Notes: generated by a model not told the origin, from the sequence alone. A stretch of DNA of 55,521 nt from Streptomyces graminilatus (GCF_001418565.1 NZ_LIQQ01000325.1:1-55521); one strand, 5' to 3'; positions 8,080 to 16,457 are shown, counted from the first letter of the stretch. Program-made: numbers and translations.

Positions 8080-9360
8080 GTCACCGTCACCGTCGTAGGG
8101 ATCGGTGCCGACGGCTGGCCGGGGCTCCCGGAACCCTCCCGTGCGGCACTGTGCGAGGCCGAGGTCCTGATCGGGGGCGCGCGCCAGTTGGATCTGCTGC
8201 CGCCGGAGTGCACCGGGGAGCGGCTGGCCTGGCCGTCGCCGCTGCGGCCCGCCGTCCCCGGGCTGCTCGCCGCGCACGCGGGCCGCCGGATCGCCGTACT
8301 GGCCAGCGGGGACCCCATGTTCTACGGCATCGGGCGCGCCCTCGCCGAGGAGACCGACGCGCTGCGCGTCCTGCCGCATCCGTCCTCCGTCTCCTACGCC
8401 GCCGCCCGGCTGGGCTGGCCGCTGGAGGACGTCGAGGTCGTCACGCTGGTCGGCCGCCCCCTGGACCGCCTCGCCGCCGCCCTGCACGACGGCCGACGCC
8501 TCCTGGTCCTCAGCGCGGACGCGACCACCCCCGGCGAGGTCGCCGCCCTGCTCCGGGACCGCGGCTTCGGGCCGAGCCGGCTGCGGGTCCTCGAACAACT
8601 CGGCGGCGACCGGGAACGGATGACGGTCGAGACCCCGGCCGACGACTGGCCCCGGTCGCAGGTCCCCGGCGACCCCCTCAACATCGTGGCCGTCGTCTGC
8701 CGACGTACCCCGGACGCCCTGCGCCTCGGCGCCGTTCCCGGTCTCCCCGACCAGGCGTACGAGCACGACGGCCAGCTAACCAAGCGCCACATCCGCGCCG
8801 CCACGCTCGGCGTGCTGGCCCCCGCCCCCGGCGAACTGCTGTGGGACATCGGCGGTGGATCGGGTTCGGTCGCCGTCGAGTGGATGCGCGCCCACCCCTC
8901 GTGCCGCGCGGTCACCGTCGAGCGTGACCCCGTGCGCGCCGAGCGCATCACCCGCAACGCCGAACGGCTGGGTGTGCCCGGACTGACGGTCGTCGTCGGT
9001 TCGGCGCCCGGCGTCCTGGCCGACCTCCCTTCCCCCGACGCCGTGTTCGTCGGCGGCGGGCTCACCGGGCCCGGTCTCCTCGACGCCTGCTGGGAGGCGC
9101 TGGCGCCCGGCGGACGGCTGGTCGCCAACACCGTGACCTTGGAATCCGAGGCGCTGCTCGCCGACGCGTACCGGCGCCACGGGGGCGAGCTGGTGAAACT
9201 GGCGGTGGCACACGCCGTGCCGGTGGGCGGCTTCACCGGCTGGCGGCAGGCGATGCCGGTAACGCAGTGGGCCGTACAGAAAACCCTCGTACGGGAATCC
9301 CTCGTACGGGAATCCCTCGCACGGGAGACCCCCAACCCCCTTGCGGGGGACGACGGATGA
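8080..9360 (+). CDS. cobL: Precorrin-6Y C5,15-methyltransferase (decarboxylating), start unclear
   Basis: Bifunctional enzyme of the aerobic cobalamin pathway that methylates precorrin-6Y at C5 and C15 and decarboxylates the side chain. The N-terminal CobE-like methylase has VTVVGIGADGWPGL and LASGDPMFYGIGRAL. The C-terminal CobT-like SAM domain has GELLWDIGGGSGSVAVEWM and VFVGGGLTGPGLLD. Length (~426 aa) fits the family. Between the in-frame stop at 7927 and the catalytic sequence there is no ATG, GTG, TTG or CTG in frame, so the start given is only where homology-like sequence begins. The GTG at 7926 is one frame away. Either the hexanucleotide tract contains an indel or initiation is unusual. 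The C-terminus ends in a 15-bp tandem repeat. Confidence 0.85.
   Translation, partial: VTVTVVGIGADGWPGLPEPSRAALCEAEVLIGGARQLDLLPPECTGERLAWPSPLRPAVPGLLAAHAGRRIAVLASGDPMFYGIGRALAEETDALRVLPHPSSVSYAAARLGWPLEDVEVVTLVGRPLDRLAAALHDGRRLLVLSADATTPGEVAALLRDRGFGPSRLRVLEQLGGDRERMTVETPADDWPRSQVPGDPLNIVAVVCRRTPDALRLGAVPGLPDQAYEHDGQLTKRHIRAATLGVLAPAPGELLWDIGGGSGSVAVEWMRAHPSCRAVTVERDPVRAERITRNAERLGVPGLTVVVGSAPGVLADLPSPDAVFVGGGLTGPGLLDACWEALAPGGRLVANTVTLESEALLADAYRRHGGELVKLAVAHAVPVGGFTGWRQAMPVTQWAVQKTLVRESLVRESLARETPNPLAGDDG
9284..9328 (+). repeat. Three 15-bp tandem units in the cobL 3' end
   Basis: CCCTCGTACGGGAAT twice, then a diverged third copy, encode a repeated LVRES pentapeptide just before the cobL stop. 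Each unit contains the palindrome CGTACG or its variant. Confidence 0.85.
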
Positions 9361-9390
9361 CAGTGGCCCGGTGAACGGACCCGGACTCCC

Positions 9391-10194
9391 ATGCGCATGC
9401 AACACGTACTGATTCTCGGCGGGACCACGGAAGCCCGCCGCCTCGCCGAACTGCTCCGCGGGACCCCGGGCCTGCGGCTGACCAGCTCACTCGCCGGGCG
9501 CGTCGCCGGGCCGAGACTGCCGCCGGGCGAGGTCCGCGTCGGTGGGTTCGGCGGGACCGAGGGGCTGACGGCGTGGCTGCGCGAGCACCGGGTGGACGCG
9601 CTCGTCGACGCCACCCACCCCTTCGCCGGAACCATCAGTTTCCACGCGTCGCGGGCCGCCGCAGCGGCCCATGTTCCCCTGCTCGCGCTGCGGCGCCCCG
9701 GCTGGACCCCGGTGGAGGGCGACCGCTGGTACGACGCCGGCTCGCTGGCGGAGGCCGCCGGGCTGCTGCCGGGGCTCGGGCGGCGGATCTTCCTCACCAC
9801 CGGCCGTATGGGCCTGGCGGCCTTCGCGGACCTGCCCGGCGACCTGTGGTTCGTCGTACGCTCCGTCGACGCGCCCGAGCCCCCGCACCCGCCCCGCATG
9901 GAGGTACTGCTCGACCGGGGCCCCTTCACCCTGGACGGCGAGCGCGAGCTGCTGCGCCGGTACCGGGTCGACGTCCTGGTGACGAAGGACAGCGGGGGAG
10001 CGGCCACCGCCCCGAAGCTGACCGCCGCCCGGGAGGCCGGGCTGCCGGTGGTCGTGGTCCGCCGGCCGACCGTCCCCGACGGGGTCGCGGTCGTACCCGA
10101 CCCGGAGCAGGCGGCCCGCCGGCTGGGAGAACTCCTCGACCAGCATCGACCAGCCTCGACCAGCGCGTTTTCCGCCTTCCTGACTGAAACCTGA
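9391..10194 (+). CDS. cobK: Precorrin-6A reductase
   Basis: NADPH-dependent reduction of precorrin-6A to precorrin-6B, the step just before CobL. The 267-aa product opens with the Rossmann motif VLILGGTTEARRLAELL, then DATHPFAGTISFHASRA and FLTTGRMGLAAF, and ends with the VTKDSGG...KLTAAREAGLPVVVVRRP region of CobK/CbiJ. ATG at 9391 lies 30 nt after cobL, so the two are co-transcribed. Confidence 0.93.
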   Translation: MRMQHVLILGGTTEARRLAELLRGTPGLRLTSSLAGRVAGPRLPPGEVRVGGFGGTEGLTAWLREHRVDALVDATHPFAGTISFHASRAAAAAHVPLLALRRPGWTPVEGDRWYDAGSLAEAAGLLPGLGRRIFLTTGRMGLAAFADLPGDLWFVVRSVDAPEPPHPPRMEVLLDRGPFTLDGERELLRRYRVDVLVTKDSGGAATAPKLTAAREAGLPVVVVRRPTVPDGVAVVPDPEQAARRLGELLDQHRPASTSAFSAFLTET

Positions 10195-10222
10195 CAGGGG
10201 CTTTGCCGCATTCATCTTGTTC

Positions 10223-10239
10223 CTGCAACTCATTTGCAG
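10223..10239 (+). promoter_or_regulatory. Nur-type nickel operator
   Basis: CTGCAACTCATTTGCAG is a perfect 6-bp inverted repeat around five bases, and the symmetry extends to 8 of 9 bp per arm. It fits the published Streptomyces Nur box form (TGCAA-N5-TTGCA). It sits 59 nt upstream of the nickel/cobalt permease start, so nickel repression is the natural reading. Confidence 0.7.
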
Positions 10240-10297
10240 AAACCTGAAAGGTGCGGCTGAAAACAGCCACCCGCCCAGCAGTAAGGCCCGCGCCTCC

Positions 10298-11461
10298 ATG
10301 ACCTCCGCTCCTGAATCCGCCTCCGCACGCCCGGCAGCTTCGGGCACCGGGGGCGGTTTCTCGTGGCACCGTGTCCGCACCTCCATGAGCCGCAAGGAAT
10401 GGGCGAACCTCGGCGGGATGGCCGCCTTCATCCTGGCGCTGCACGTCATCGGCTGGTTCACACTGGTGGTGATCGTCGCCCCCGAGCACTACAGCCTGGG
10501 CACGAAGTCCTTCGGCATCGGCATCGGCGTCACCGCCTACACACTCGGCATGCGGCACGCCTTCGACGCCGATCACATCGCCGCCATCGACAACACCACC
10601 CGCAAACTGATGAACGAGGGGCAGCGCCCGCTGTCCGTCGGGTTCTGGTTCTCGCTCGGCCACTCCAGCATCGTCTTCATACTCGCCTTCCTGCTCTCCC
10701 TCGGCGTGAAGGCGCTGGCCGGACCGGTCGAGAACGACAACTCCACGCTGCACAGCGTCACCGGCTGGATCGGTACGACCGTCTCCGGGACGTTCCTCTA
10801 CCTCATCGCCGGCATCAACCTGGTGATCATGGCGGGCATCTGGAAGGTCTTCCGGCAGATGCGCACCGGCCACTTCGACGAGGCGGCCCTCGAAGAACAG
10901 CTCAACAACCGCGGCTTCATGAACCGCATCCTCGGCCGCCTCATGAAGTCGATCACCAAGCCGTGGCAGATGTACCCCCTGGGCATGCTGTTCGGCCTGG
11001 GCTTCGACACGGCGACCGAGATCGCGCTCCTCGTCCTCGCCGGCTCGGGCGCGGCCTCCGGCCTGCCCTGGTACGCGATCCTGTGCCTGCCGGTCCTGTT
11101 CGCGGCGGGTATGTCGCTGCTCGACACGATCGACGGCTCGTTCATGAACTTCGCCTACGGCTGGGCCTTCTCCAAGCCGGTCCGCAAGGTCTACTACAAC
11201 CTCACCATCACCGGCCTGTCCATCGCGGTCGCGCTCATCATCGGCACGGTCGAACTGCTGGGCCTGATCGCCGAGAAGGCGGACCTGCACGGCCCGTTCT
11301 GGGACTGGGTCTCCGGCCTTGACCTGAACATCGTCGGCTACGTCATCGTCGGACTGTTCTTCGCCACCTGGGCCGTCGCCCTGGTGGTGTGGAAAGTCGG
11401 CCGGATCGAGGAGAAGTGGACGGCCGGCCTCGCCGAACCCGTCCGGCAGGGCGCCGAGTAG
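10298..11461 (+). CDS. NiCoT-family nickel/cobalt permease (HoxN/NixA type)
   Basis: High-affinity inner-membrane uptake of Ni2+ or Co2+. The 387-aa product carries all four NiCoT signatures: GMRHAFDADHI in the second helix, FSLGHSSIVF, LGFDTATE and GMSLLDTIDG. ATG at 10298 is preferred over the ATG at 10217 in the same frame, because the latter would lie inside the operator and add a non-hydrophobic leader. The cobK-cobL-cobH neighbourhood suggests cobalt for B12, while the Nur-like box suggests nickel control. Both metals are common substrates of the family. Confidence 0.93.
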   Translation: MTSAPESASARPAASGTGGGFSWHRVRTSMSRKEWANLGGMAAFILALHVIGWFTLVVIVAPEHYSLGTKSFGIGIGVTAYTLGMRHAFDADHIAAIDNTTRKLMNEGQRPLSVGFWFSLGHSSIVFILAFLLSLGVKALAGPVENDNSTLHSVTGWIGTTVSGTFLYLIAGINLVIMAGIWKVFRQMRTGHFDEAALEEQLNNRGFMNRILGRLMKSITKPWQMYPLGMLFGLGFDTATEIALLVLAGSGAASGLPWYAILCLPVLFAAGMSLLDTIDGSFMNFAYGWAFSKPVRKVYYNLTITGLSIAVALIIGTVELLGLIAEKADLHGPFWDWVSGLDLNIVGYVIVGLFFATWAVALVVWKVGRIEEKWTAGLAEPVRQGAE

Positions 11462-11477
11462 CACCGGTTCCCGCCGC

Positions 11478-12110
11478 TCACTCCTCCTCGCTCGCGATCG
11501 CGTTGACTGCGGCGGCGGCCATGGCGCTGCCGCCACGACGGCCGCGTACGACCAGGTACTCCAGCCCGGACGTGTTCGCGGCCAAGGCGTCCTTCGACTC
11601 GGCGGCGCCGACGAAGCCGACCGGGACGCCGATGACGGCGGCCGGCCGGGGCCCGCCCGCCTCGATCATCTCCAGCAGCCGGAACAGCGCGGTGGGCGCG
11701 TTGCCCACGGCGACCACGGCACCCTCCAGCCGGTCGCGCCACAGCTCCAGCGCGGCCGCGCTGCGCGTGGTGCCCAGCCTCGCCGCGAGGTCCGGCACGG
11801 TCGGGCCGGAGAGCGTGCACAGCACGTCGTTGCCGGCGGGCAGCCGCCTGCGGGTCACCCCGCTGGCCACCATCTGGACGTCGGTGAAGATCGGCGCCCC
11901 GGCCCGGAGGGCTTCACGGGCGCGGGCCACGACGGCGGGCGTCCAGGCCAGGTCCCGTACGAGGTCGACCATGCCGCAGGCGTGGATCATCCGGACGGCG
12001 ACCTGGCTGACGTCGGCGGGCAGGGCCGAGAGGTCGGCCTCCGCGCGGATGGTGGCGAAGGACTGGCGGTAGATCGCGGCGCCGTCCCGCTCGTAGTCGT
12101 AGGGGGACAC
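11478..12110 (-). CDS. cobH: Precorrin-8X methylmutase
   Basis: Isomerises precorrin-8X to hydrogenobyrinic acid by methyl migration from C11 to C12. The 210-aa product has [11 protein letters not shown] (catalytic His), [27 protein letters not shown] and [13 protein letters not shown], in family order. It converges on the permease gene with 16 nt between stops. Upstream, up to the att site at 12300, there are two 13-bp GGACGGTGCGCTC repeats near 12147-12172 and no gene. Confidence 0.93.
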   Translation of the reverse strand: MSPYDYERDGAAIYRQSFATIRAEADLSALPADVSQVAVRMIHACGMVDLVRDLAWTPAVVARAREALRAGAPIFTDVQMVASGVTRRRLPAGNDVLCTLSGPTVPDLAARLGTTRSAAALELWRDRLEGAVVAVGNAPTALFRLLEMIEAGGPRPAAVIGVPVGFVGAAESKDALAANTSGLEYLVVRGRRGGSAMAAAAVNAIASEEE

Positions 12111-12299
12111 GTTGGTCTTCTCACTGCTCTCGGTGGTGGTGCGACCGGACGGTGCGCTCGGACGGTGCGCTCGGATGGCCTGAAACGGTCTGATCGAGCG
12201 TCGCAGGCAGGCCCGGCCGACTTTACCGAGTCCGGCAGACGAGGCACGCGGTCCTCAATGATCCAACCGACCTGTACATGCAGGTCAGGGAGGGTATGT

Positions 12300-12346
12300 G
12301 CGCCCCCGGCAGGACTCGAACCTGCGGCCAAGCGCTTAGAAGGCGC
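12300..12346 (-). other. attL: duplicated tRNA-Arg 3' segment
   Basis: 47 bp identical to 37835-37881. It contains the anticodon loop, T-arm and acceptor 3' strand of tRNA-Arg but no 5' half, so it is a recombination scar and not a functional tRNA. Confidence 0.93.
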
Positions 12347-12418
12347 TTGGCGTGTTCGCCTGGAACCGGTCACTGACCTGGGCAGTTACTCCTTCCGCTG
12401 GCGGCTCGTCACCTGCCG

Positions 12419-12440
12419 TCGACACGCATTCGACATGGCC
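12419..12440 (+). other. Candidate integrase arm site (left)
   Basis: A 22-bp sequence holding TCGACACG then TTCGACA. It matches 37676-37697 at 20 of 22 bases in the same orientation. It lies 73 bp inside attL, as arm-type sites of tyrosine integrases do. Confidence 0.5.
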
Positions 12441-12450
12441 CGGAGCCGGT

Positions 12451-12648
12451 TCACGGTCGCCGGTAGGCCGAGGGGTCGGCACCCGCTTCTGGTGTCCTGC
12501 TGAAAGACACGTAGGCGGGATGCTCAGGGTCTCCCACCTGCATGAGGGCGAAGAGATCGAGGTCATGATTCGCGAACCTGTGGAGGTACTGGAGGAACAG
12601 CTCCAACTCGCCGTCCGACAGCCGCTCATCGTGCCTCTCGTTTCGCAT
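12451..12648 (-). CDS. Small unknown protein
   Basis: 65 codons with amphipathic, non-shadow-like sequence: a charged start (MRNERHDERLSDGELELFLQ), then FANHDLDLFALMQVG and a C-terminus rich in Pro and Arg. Small proteins with an acidic, leucine-rich first half and a short beta strand (here AYVSFSR) are common on Streptomyces elements. It sits between attL and a GntR gene on the same strand, 51 nt from it. I do not recognise a function, and the ribosome site is weak. Confidence 0.5.
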   Translation of the reverse strand: MRNERHDERLSDGELELFLQYLHRFANHDLDLFALMQVGDPEHPAYVSFSRTPEAGADPSAYRRP

Positions 12649-12699
12649 GAGGTCACGATACGAGCCGAGCGGCTACGACCTTGACGTGGAGCTGTCCCG

Positions 12700-13455
12700 C
12701 TAACGGTTGATGGGGATCTCGTAGACGATCTCGCAGTGAGCGGCGGGCATCACGATGTCCGCGGTCTCGACGGGCCGTCCCTCGTCGCTGTAGTACGTCC
12801 GCCGGATGTGCGTGACGAGCGCGGCCTTCTGGATGCCGAGTAGGGACGCCTCTTCGGCGGTCGCTTGCCGGGGCTCCGGCTGCTCCACGGCGTGGCTGAC
12901 GGCGATGCCGATCGCGGCCATGCGGTTCACGACGCCCGCTCCGGCGTGCGGCCCTCCCTCGGGCAGCACGACGAGAGTGCCGGCCGTGAGGTCGTACGGC
13001 TCCCAACTCGTCGACAGCTGCACAGGCCTGCCGTCCGCCAGGAACTCGTACGTCGTACGGACGCACAGCTCGCCCTCGGCGAGACCCAGCCGCGCCGCGA
13101 TCTCTGCCGGTGCTGGCACCTTGGCATCGGTCCGGCTCTCCCAATCCCCTTGCCTGCCGACAGCCTTCATGTCCGCACGGAAGGGTGACCCGTTGGGCTG
13201 CTCGCGCGCCGAGGAGCGGACCACCCGCACTCGCTGCCGGGGCTCGGCGACGTACGTGCCTGATCCGGCACGTCCCTCCAGCACGCCCTGGGAGATCAGC
13301 AACTCCTGCGCCCGGCGCACCACGTTCTCGCCCACGCCGCACTCCTGGCCGATCTGGGCGCGGGAGGGCAGGCGGTCTCCCGGCTCCCACACGTGCTCAG
13401 CGATCCGCCGCCGGAGTTCGTCGGCGGTGCGGAGATAGGGCGGTTGCTCAGGCAT
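12700..13455 (-). CDS. GntR/HutC-family transcriptional regulator
   Basis: The 251-aa product has an N-terminal winged helix (residues ~5-75: PGDRLPSRAQIGQECGVGEN, then a GTYVAE wing) and a C-terminal UTRA ligand-binding domain (from ~100, with YEFLADGRPVQLSTSWEPYDL). It is divergent from a run of six small genes, and the 18-bp perfect palindrome between them is the likely operator. So it probably represses both directions, with release by an unknown small molecule. Confidence 0.88.
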   Translation of the reverse strand: MPEQPPYLRTADELRRRIAEHVWEPGDRLPSRAQIGQECGVGENVVRRAQELLISQGVLEGRAGSGTYVAEPRQRVRVVRSSAREQPNGSPFRADMKAVGRQGDWESRTDAKVPAPAEIAARLGLAEGELCVRTTYEFLADGRPVQLSTSWEPYDLTAGTLVVLPEGGPHAGAGVVNRMAAIGIAVSHAVEQPEPRQATAEEASLLGIQKAALVTHIRRTYYSDEGRPVETADIVMPAAHCEIVYEIPINR

Positions 13456-13480
13456 GTAGAAAATCTAGTCCACTGGCTCT

Positions 13481-13498
13481 AAGCTAGTTAACTAGCTT
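13481..13498. promoter_or_regulatory. Perfect 18-bp palindromic operator
   Basis: AAGCTAGTTAACTAGCTT is fully self-complementary and lies midway between the divergent GntR gene (start 13455) and the small-gene operon (start 13534). A related half site (CTAGTCCACTGG) is about 15 bp to its left. The surroundings are AT-rich compared with the flanks, as in a promoter. Confidence 0.75.
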
Positions 13499-13533
13499 TA
13501 CTGAAAGTGATCGCTGGTGACGGAGGCTGTCCT

Positions 13534-13812
13534 GTGCCCGCTTCGGGAGTTAGTGCGGAGGCTCTCGCCGCCCGGCTGTCCGCCCTCGGGCTCCCCGTGC
13601 GCATGGAGGAGCACGACTTACACACGACGGTCGAAGCAGAGGTCCCGGAATCGCTCGACGCCGAGTTATGGCGGGAGGCCCTGGAAGTAGTGGCCGACGC
13701 CGATCGTTTCGGTCTCCTCGCCACCAGCCTGAACGACCGCACCCTCTGGGCGGTCGTACGCAAAGTGGTCCCCACGACGGGCGATGTCGGGGGACCGAGC
13801 CATCAGCGATAG
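13534..13812 (+). CDS. Small unknown protein, first gene of a six-gene operon
   Basis: GTG at 13534 has GGAGG seven bases upstream, and an earlier GTG at 13507 in the same frame has none. The 92-aa product has an alanine/leucine helix (SAEALAARLSALGLPVRMEE), an acidic middle (AEVPESLDAELWREALEVV) and a strand ending TLWAVVRK. No family is recognised. The operator at 13481 lies just upstream and the next gene follows after 12 nt. Confidence 0.65.
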   Translation: MPASGVSAEALAARLSALGLPVRMEEHDLHTTVEAEVPESLDAELWREALEVVADADRFGLLATSLNDRTLWAVVRKVVPTTGDVGGPSHQR

Positions 13813-13824
13813 GAGCTGATCAGC

Positions 13825-14139
13825 GTGCTCAACCGTATCCGTCGTGCCGCCTCGCTCACCAGAGAGCGGCACTTCCCCAAGGGCAGGCACCGCCGCCCCT
13901 TAACGTCCGCCAAGACATCGCCGGCCTATGCACCCCCTGCGCCCACGGAAGGGCCGACGGCAGCCCTGCGGCGGGGCCCAGCCCTGGCGAACCTCGCGGG
14001 TTCGCTCGCGGGTGAGGACAACGCGCTAGTCCGCCCGTACGTGCTGGCCTGGGAGAAGCGCGAACGGCCGCGGCGTTCGATGGTCATGGCGCCCCATCTG
14101 CCGGCCGAAGCCTGGTCGGCCCTCGCGGGAGTCCGCTGA
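13825..14139 (+). CDS. Small basic unknown protein
   Basis: GTG at 13825 follows AGGAG at nine bases. The 104-aa product has a basic N-terminus (LNRIRRAASLTRERHFPKGR), a Pro/Ala linker, and a conserved-looking core GEDNALVRPYVLAWEKRERP. Its stop overlaps the next start as TGATG, so translation is coupled. Function unknown. Confidence 0.6.
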   Translation: MLNRIRRAASLTRERHFPKGRHRRPLTSAKTSPAYAPPAPTEGPTAALRRGPALANLAGSLAGEDNALVRPYVLAWEKRERPRRSMVMAPHLPAEAWSALAGVR

Positions 14140-14342
14140 TGCCTCCTCGCAGCCAGCCTCACATCACGGACGCTTCGTCCGCCCCCTACCGATCGGTTGC
14201 ATGCCGGATCGGCACTCACCCCACCTGCGCGGAGTCCTCCCCGACGCTGGCGCCGGTCGACTTGCCGGTGATCTACGAGGTGTGCGCCTGCCCTTGCCAC
14301 GTGGCGTCCAACCAGTCCACGCCCGCGGAGGTGCGGCAGTGA
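14139..14342 (+). CDS. Small cysteine-containing unknown protein
   Basis: 67 aa, ATG at 14139 overlapping the preceding stop. It has four cysteines, ACRIGTHPTC and VCACPC, a spacing that could bind a metal. Its stop overlaps the GTG of the next gene (GTGA). Function unknown. Confidence 0.55.
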   Translation: MPPRSQPHITDASSAPYRSVACRIGTHPTCAESSPTLAPVDLPVIYEVCACPCHVASNQSTPAEVRQ

Positions 14343-14566
14343 GGCAACGAACACCCCGCGGCGCGCTGCTTTCCCAGCCCATCGAGATCACCTCGACCAC
14401 CGTGCAGTGCGGCGACATCATCCAAGTCGGTGGTCGGGCATGCCGGGTGAGCAACCTCTTCCAGCTGCCCCAAGGCGCCAAGCAACTGCAGTTCGAGTCG
14501 GGCGAGTTGCTGACCATGCACACACGAACCCGGCTTCTCGCCGTGCGGATGCTGAGAAGGCGGTGA
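14339..14566 (+). CDS. Small beta-rich unknown protein
   Basis: 75 aa from GTG at 14339. The sequence EITSTTVQCGDIIQVGGRAC and FQLPQGAKQLQFESGELLTM suggests a small beta-barrel. It overlaps its neighbours by 4 nt on both sides, which supports real translation. Confidence 0.6.
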   Translation: MRQRTPRGALLSQPIEITSTTVQCGDIIQVGGRACRVSNLFQLPQGAKQLQFESGELLTMHTRTRLLAVRMLRRR

Positions 14567-15306
14567 CACAGATCGTGCCCTCTCGTCATCACGACATCGC
14601 CGATGACCTCAGGCGTCAGATCACGACCGGTCACATCAAGCCCGGCGAACGTCTTCCGTCTGAAGTCGGACTGGCCGGCCAGTACAAAGTCAGCACGGCG
14701 ACGCTGCGGAGCGCTCTCGCGGTGCTTCAAGGGGAAGGCCTCGTCGAGAAGATCCACGGTAAGGGCAACTTCGTCCGCCACCGCCTCCGCAAGATCATGT
14801 ATGTCGGCGGCTGGGGGACGCTGGACCCGTGGACAGCCGCTGAAACGGCTCTGCGCGTCACGGACCGCGCCACTGCGATCGAGGCGCATGGGCATCTGGC
14901 AGCTCTGTTGCGAGTTCCGAACGGTAGCCCGCTGACCGAGTTCCTCAGCATCAGCTACCAGGGAAAGTCCCCGCACAGCCTGGCCCGCATCTACGTCCCA
15001 CGCGACCTGGAGGCCACCGGCGCACTCGGTGACGGCCCCTCATACGTGCGGACAAAAGAGAGCTTTGCTGTGCTGAGCCCTCTGTCGTCGGAGGTCCGGG
15101 AAACGGTCTCCGCCCGCCTCCCGACACCGGATGAGGCGTCCACCCTCCGAATCAACCCCACCTTGGCGGTGCTCGCGATCACACGCGTTGCCGCCGACAC
15201 CGCCGGGCGCGTGGTCGAGGCTGCGCTTCTGGTGTTCCCGGGGGATCGGGTTGACGCGGTCTTCACTACCCACCACGTGATCGACGAGAGGCAGACGCAA
15301 GGATGA
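14563..15306 (+). CDS. Second GntR/HutC-family regulator
   Basis: GTG at 14563 overlaps the preceding stop (GTGA). GTG at 14575 is an alternative. The 247-aa product has the winged helix at about 5-75 (RHHDIADDLRRQITTGHIKP, LPSEVGLAGQYKVST, GKGNFV wing) and a UTRA domain from about 95 to the end (FLSISYQGKSPHSLARIYVP). Being inside the operon controlled by the 13481 palindrome, it may answer to a different ligand from the divergent GntR. It overlaps the next gene by ATGA. Confidence 0.85.
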   Translation: MTQIVPSRHHDIADDLRRQITTGHIKPGERLPSEVGLAGQYKVSTATLRSALAVLQGEGLVEKIHGKGNFVRHRLRKIMYVGGWGTLDPWTAAETALRVTDRATAIEAHGHLAALLRVPNGSPLTEFLSISYQGKSPHSLARIYVPRDLEATGALGDGPSYVRTKESFAVLSPLSSEVRETVSARLPTPDEASTLRINPTLAVLAITRVAADTAGRVVEAALLVFPGDRVDAVFTTHHVIDERQTQG

Positions 15307-15605
15307 CGGCACAGAACGAGCTGAGGCTTCTCCCATGGTCGGGGCCAGAGGGCAAGCCCTGCTACCTGAGCACCGACGACAGGGACGGCTACATGTCCCG
15401 CCTGGCCGACAACATCGAATCGGTACAACTCGGGACGGCGGCCGAACTGCTGAAGCAGGCCGCGGAAACCTTCGGTGACGAGCAGGCGGGCCCGGAGGAC
15501 ATGCAGCTCCTGGCGAAGGAACTGACCGGAGCCCTGCGAGACGTCCTCCGCGTAGCCACCAGCCGCGGTCACCTCCTGGTGGTGAACGAACCTCACCGCT
15601 TCTGA
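15303..15605 (+). CDS. Small unknown protein, last gene of the operon
   Basis: 100 aa, ATG at 15303 overlapping the GntR stop. Mostly helical: MSRLADNIESVQLGTAAELL, KELTGALRDVLRVATSRGHL. The early WSGPEGKPCYLSTDD turn and the helices resemble small proteins often found beside regulators in actinomycetes. No function can be assigned. The 298 nt that follow hold no convincing gene. Confidence 0.6.
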   Translation: MTAQNELRLLPWSGPEGKPCYLSTDDRDGYMSRLADNIESVQLGTAAELLKQAAETFGDEQAGPEDMQLLAKELTGALRDVLRVATSRGHLLVVNEPHRF

Positions 15606-15903
15606 GGACAACGGTCGGCAAGGCGGGCGCTCTGGCAGCCTCCCGGTCACCCGTGCTGGGAGAGGGACTTGGACAGGAGTCTGGGTCTCTCTCCCAGCTG
15701 GGTCACGTCGGTGGTGCCCGATGGGACGGCACCTTCAGGCGTGCTTGCCCTCGAAGCCGCAAAGAGACAACGTGAGTGCCGAACAGAGCCGCATATGCGT
15801 CCGGCTCGCAAGCGTACGGTGGCGTCCGATCTGGGTAGTCCAGCGGTAGCCCTCAACGGGCTACCAACGGTCACGACCTGTTCGCTAGTCCCAGGAGGCG
15901 GCA

Positions 15904-16455
15904 ATGAACCGCGATTTTGAGCTTCGAGCATCGAGGATCTTCAGCAAACATCAGGGTGAGATCTTATGGCCCTACGGGCTTGCTGCCCCGGACCGACGAC
16001 GGAGTGGGCTCAGCGCGGAGCAGTACGAGAAGGCTGCTGCGCACGCGCAGGTGGCTCAACAGGTCATCGTCGATTGGGCCGAAGACCACGGTCTGCGCAG
16101 TAGCGAGAGCGGATGCTGTCCGCGGTGGCTGTTGCGCAACGCCAGTAGGCAGTGTGAACCCGATGTGTGCGGTAAGTGCGGTTCTGGCTCACGCAACGAT
16201 GAACACTGGCTTGATCATCCCATCTTCTGGCTCAAGGACGGGCTGCCAACCGTGATCACCTCCGCGCCGTATTCAGTGAGTGAGGATGATCGAAGCCGTC
16301 TCGAACAATGGAGGGAGGCTGGCCTCATGGCGGCGTTCGGCGGGCCGGCCTGGTACGGGTTCGATACAACGCAGATAGTCATGTGGCACCCCAAGCGCCT
16401 TGCCTCCCTCTACCTGGCAGAGGACGCCGACCGGCTTTTGCGGCACCGCAAGTAG
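15904..16455 (+). CDS. Unknown protein with a cysteine cluster
   Basis: 183 aa, ATG at 15904 six bases after GGAGG. The middle holds CCPRWLLRNASRQCEPDVC followed by GKCG, four to five cysteines that could bind zinc. The second half has HPIFWLKDGLPTVITSAPYS and a tryptophan-rich AFGGPAWYGFDTTQIVMWHP. A hairpin terminator follows, so it is a single-gene unit in the cargo. Not recognised. Confidence 0.65.
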   Translation: MNRDFELRASRIFSKHQGEILWPYGLAAPDRRRSGLSAEQYEKAAAHAQVAQQVIVDWAEDHGLRSSESGCCPRWLLRNASRQCEPDVCGKCGSGSRNDEHWLDHPIFWLKDGLPTVITSAPYSVSEDDRSRLEQWREAGLMAAFGGPAWYGFDTTQIVMWHPKRLASLYLAEDADRLLRHRK

Positions 16456-16457
16456 CC

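Noticed and set aside
15831..15884. tRNA-like structure (CTGGG...CCCAG around a GGTAGCCC/GGGCTACC hairpin)
   Set aside because: The 8-bp hairpin is real, but no T-arm or anticodon arm can be drawn; at best a leader hairpin.
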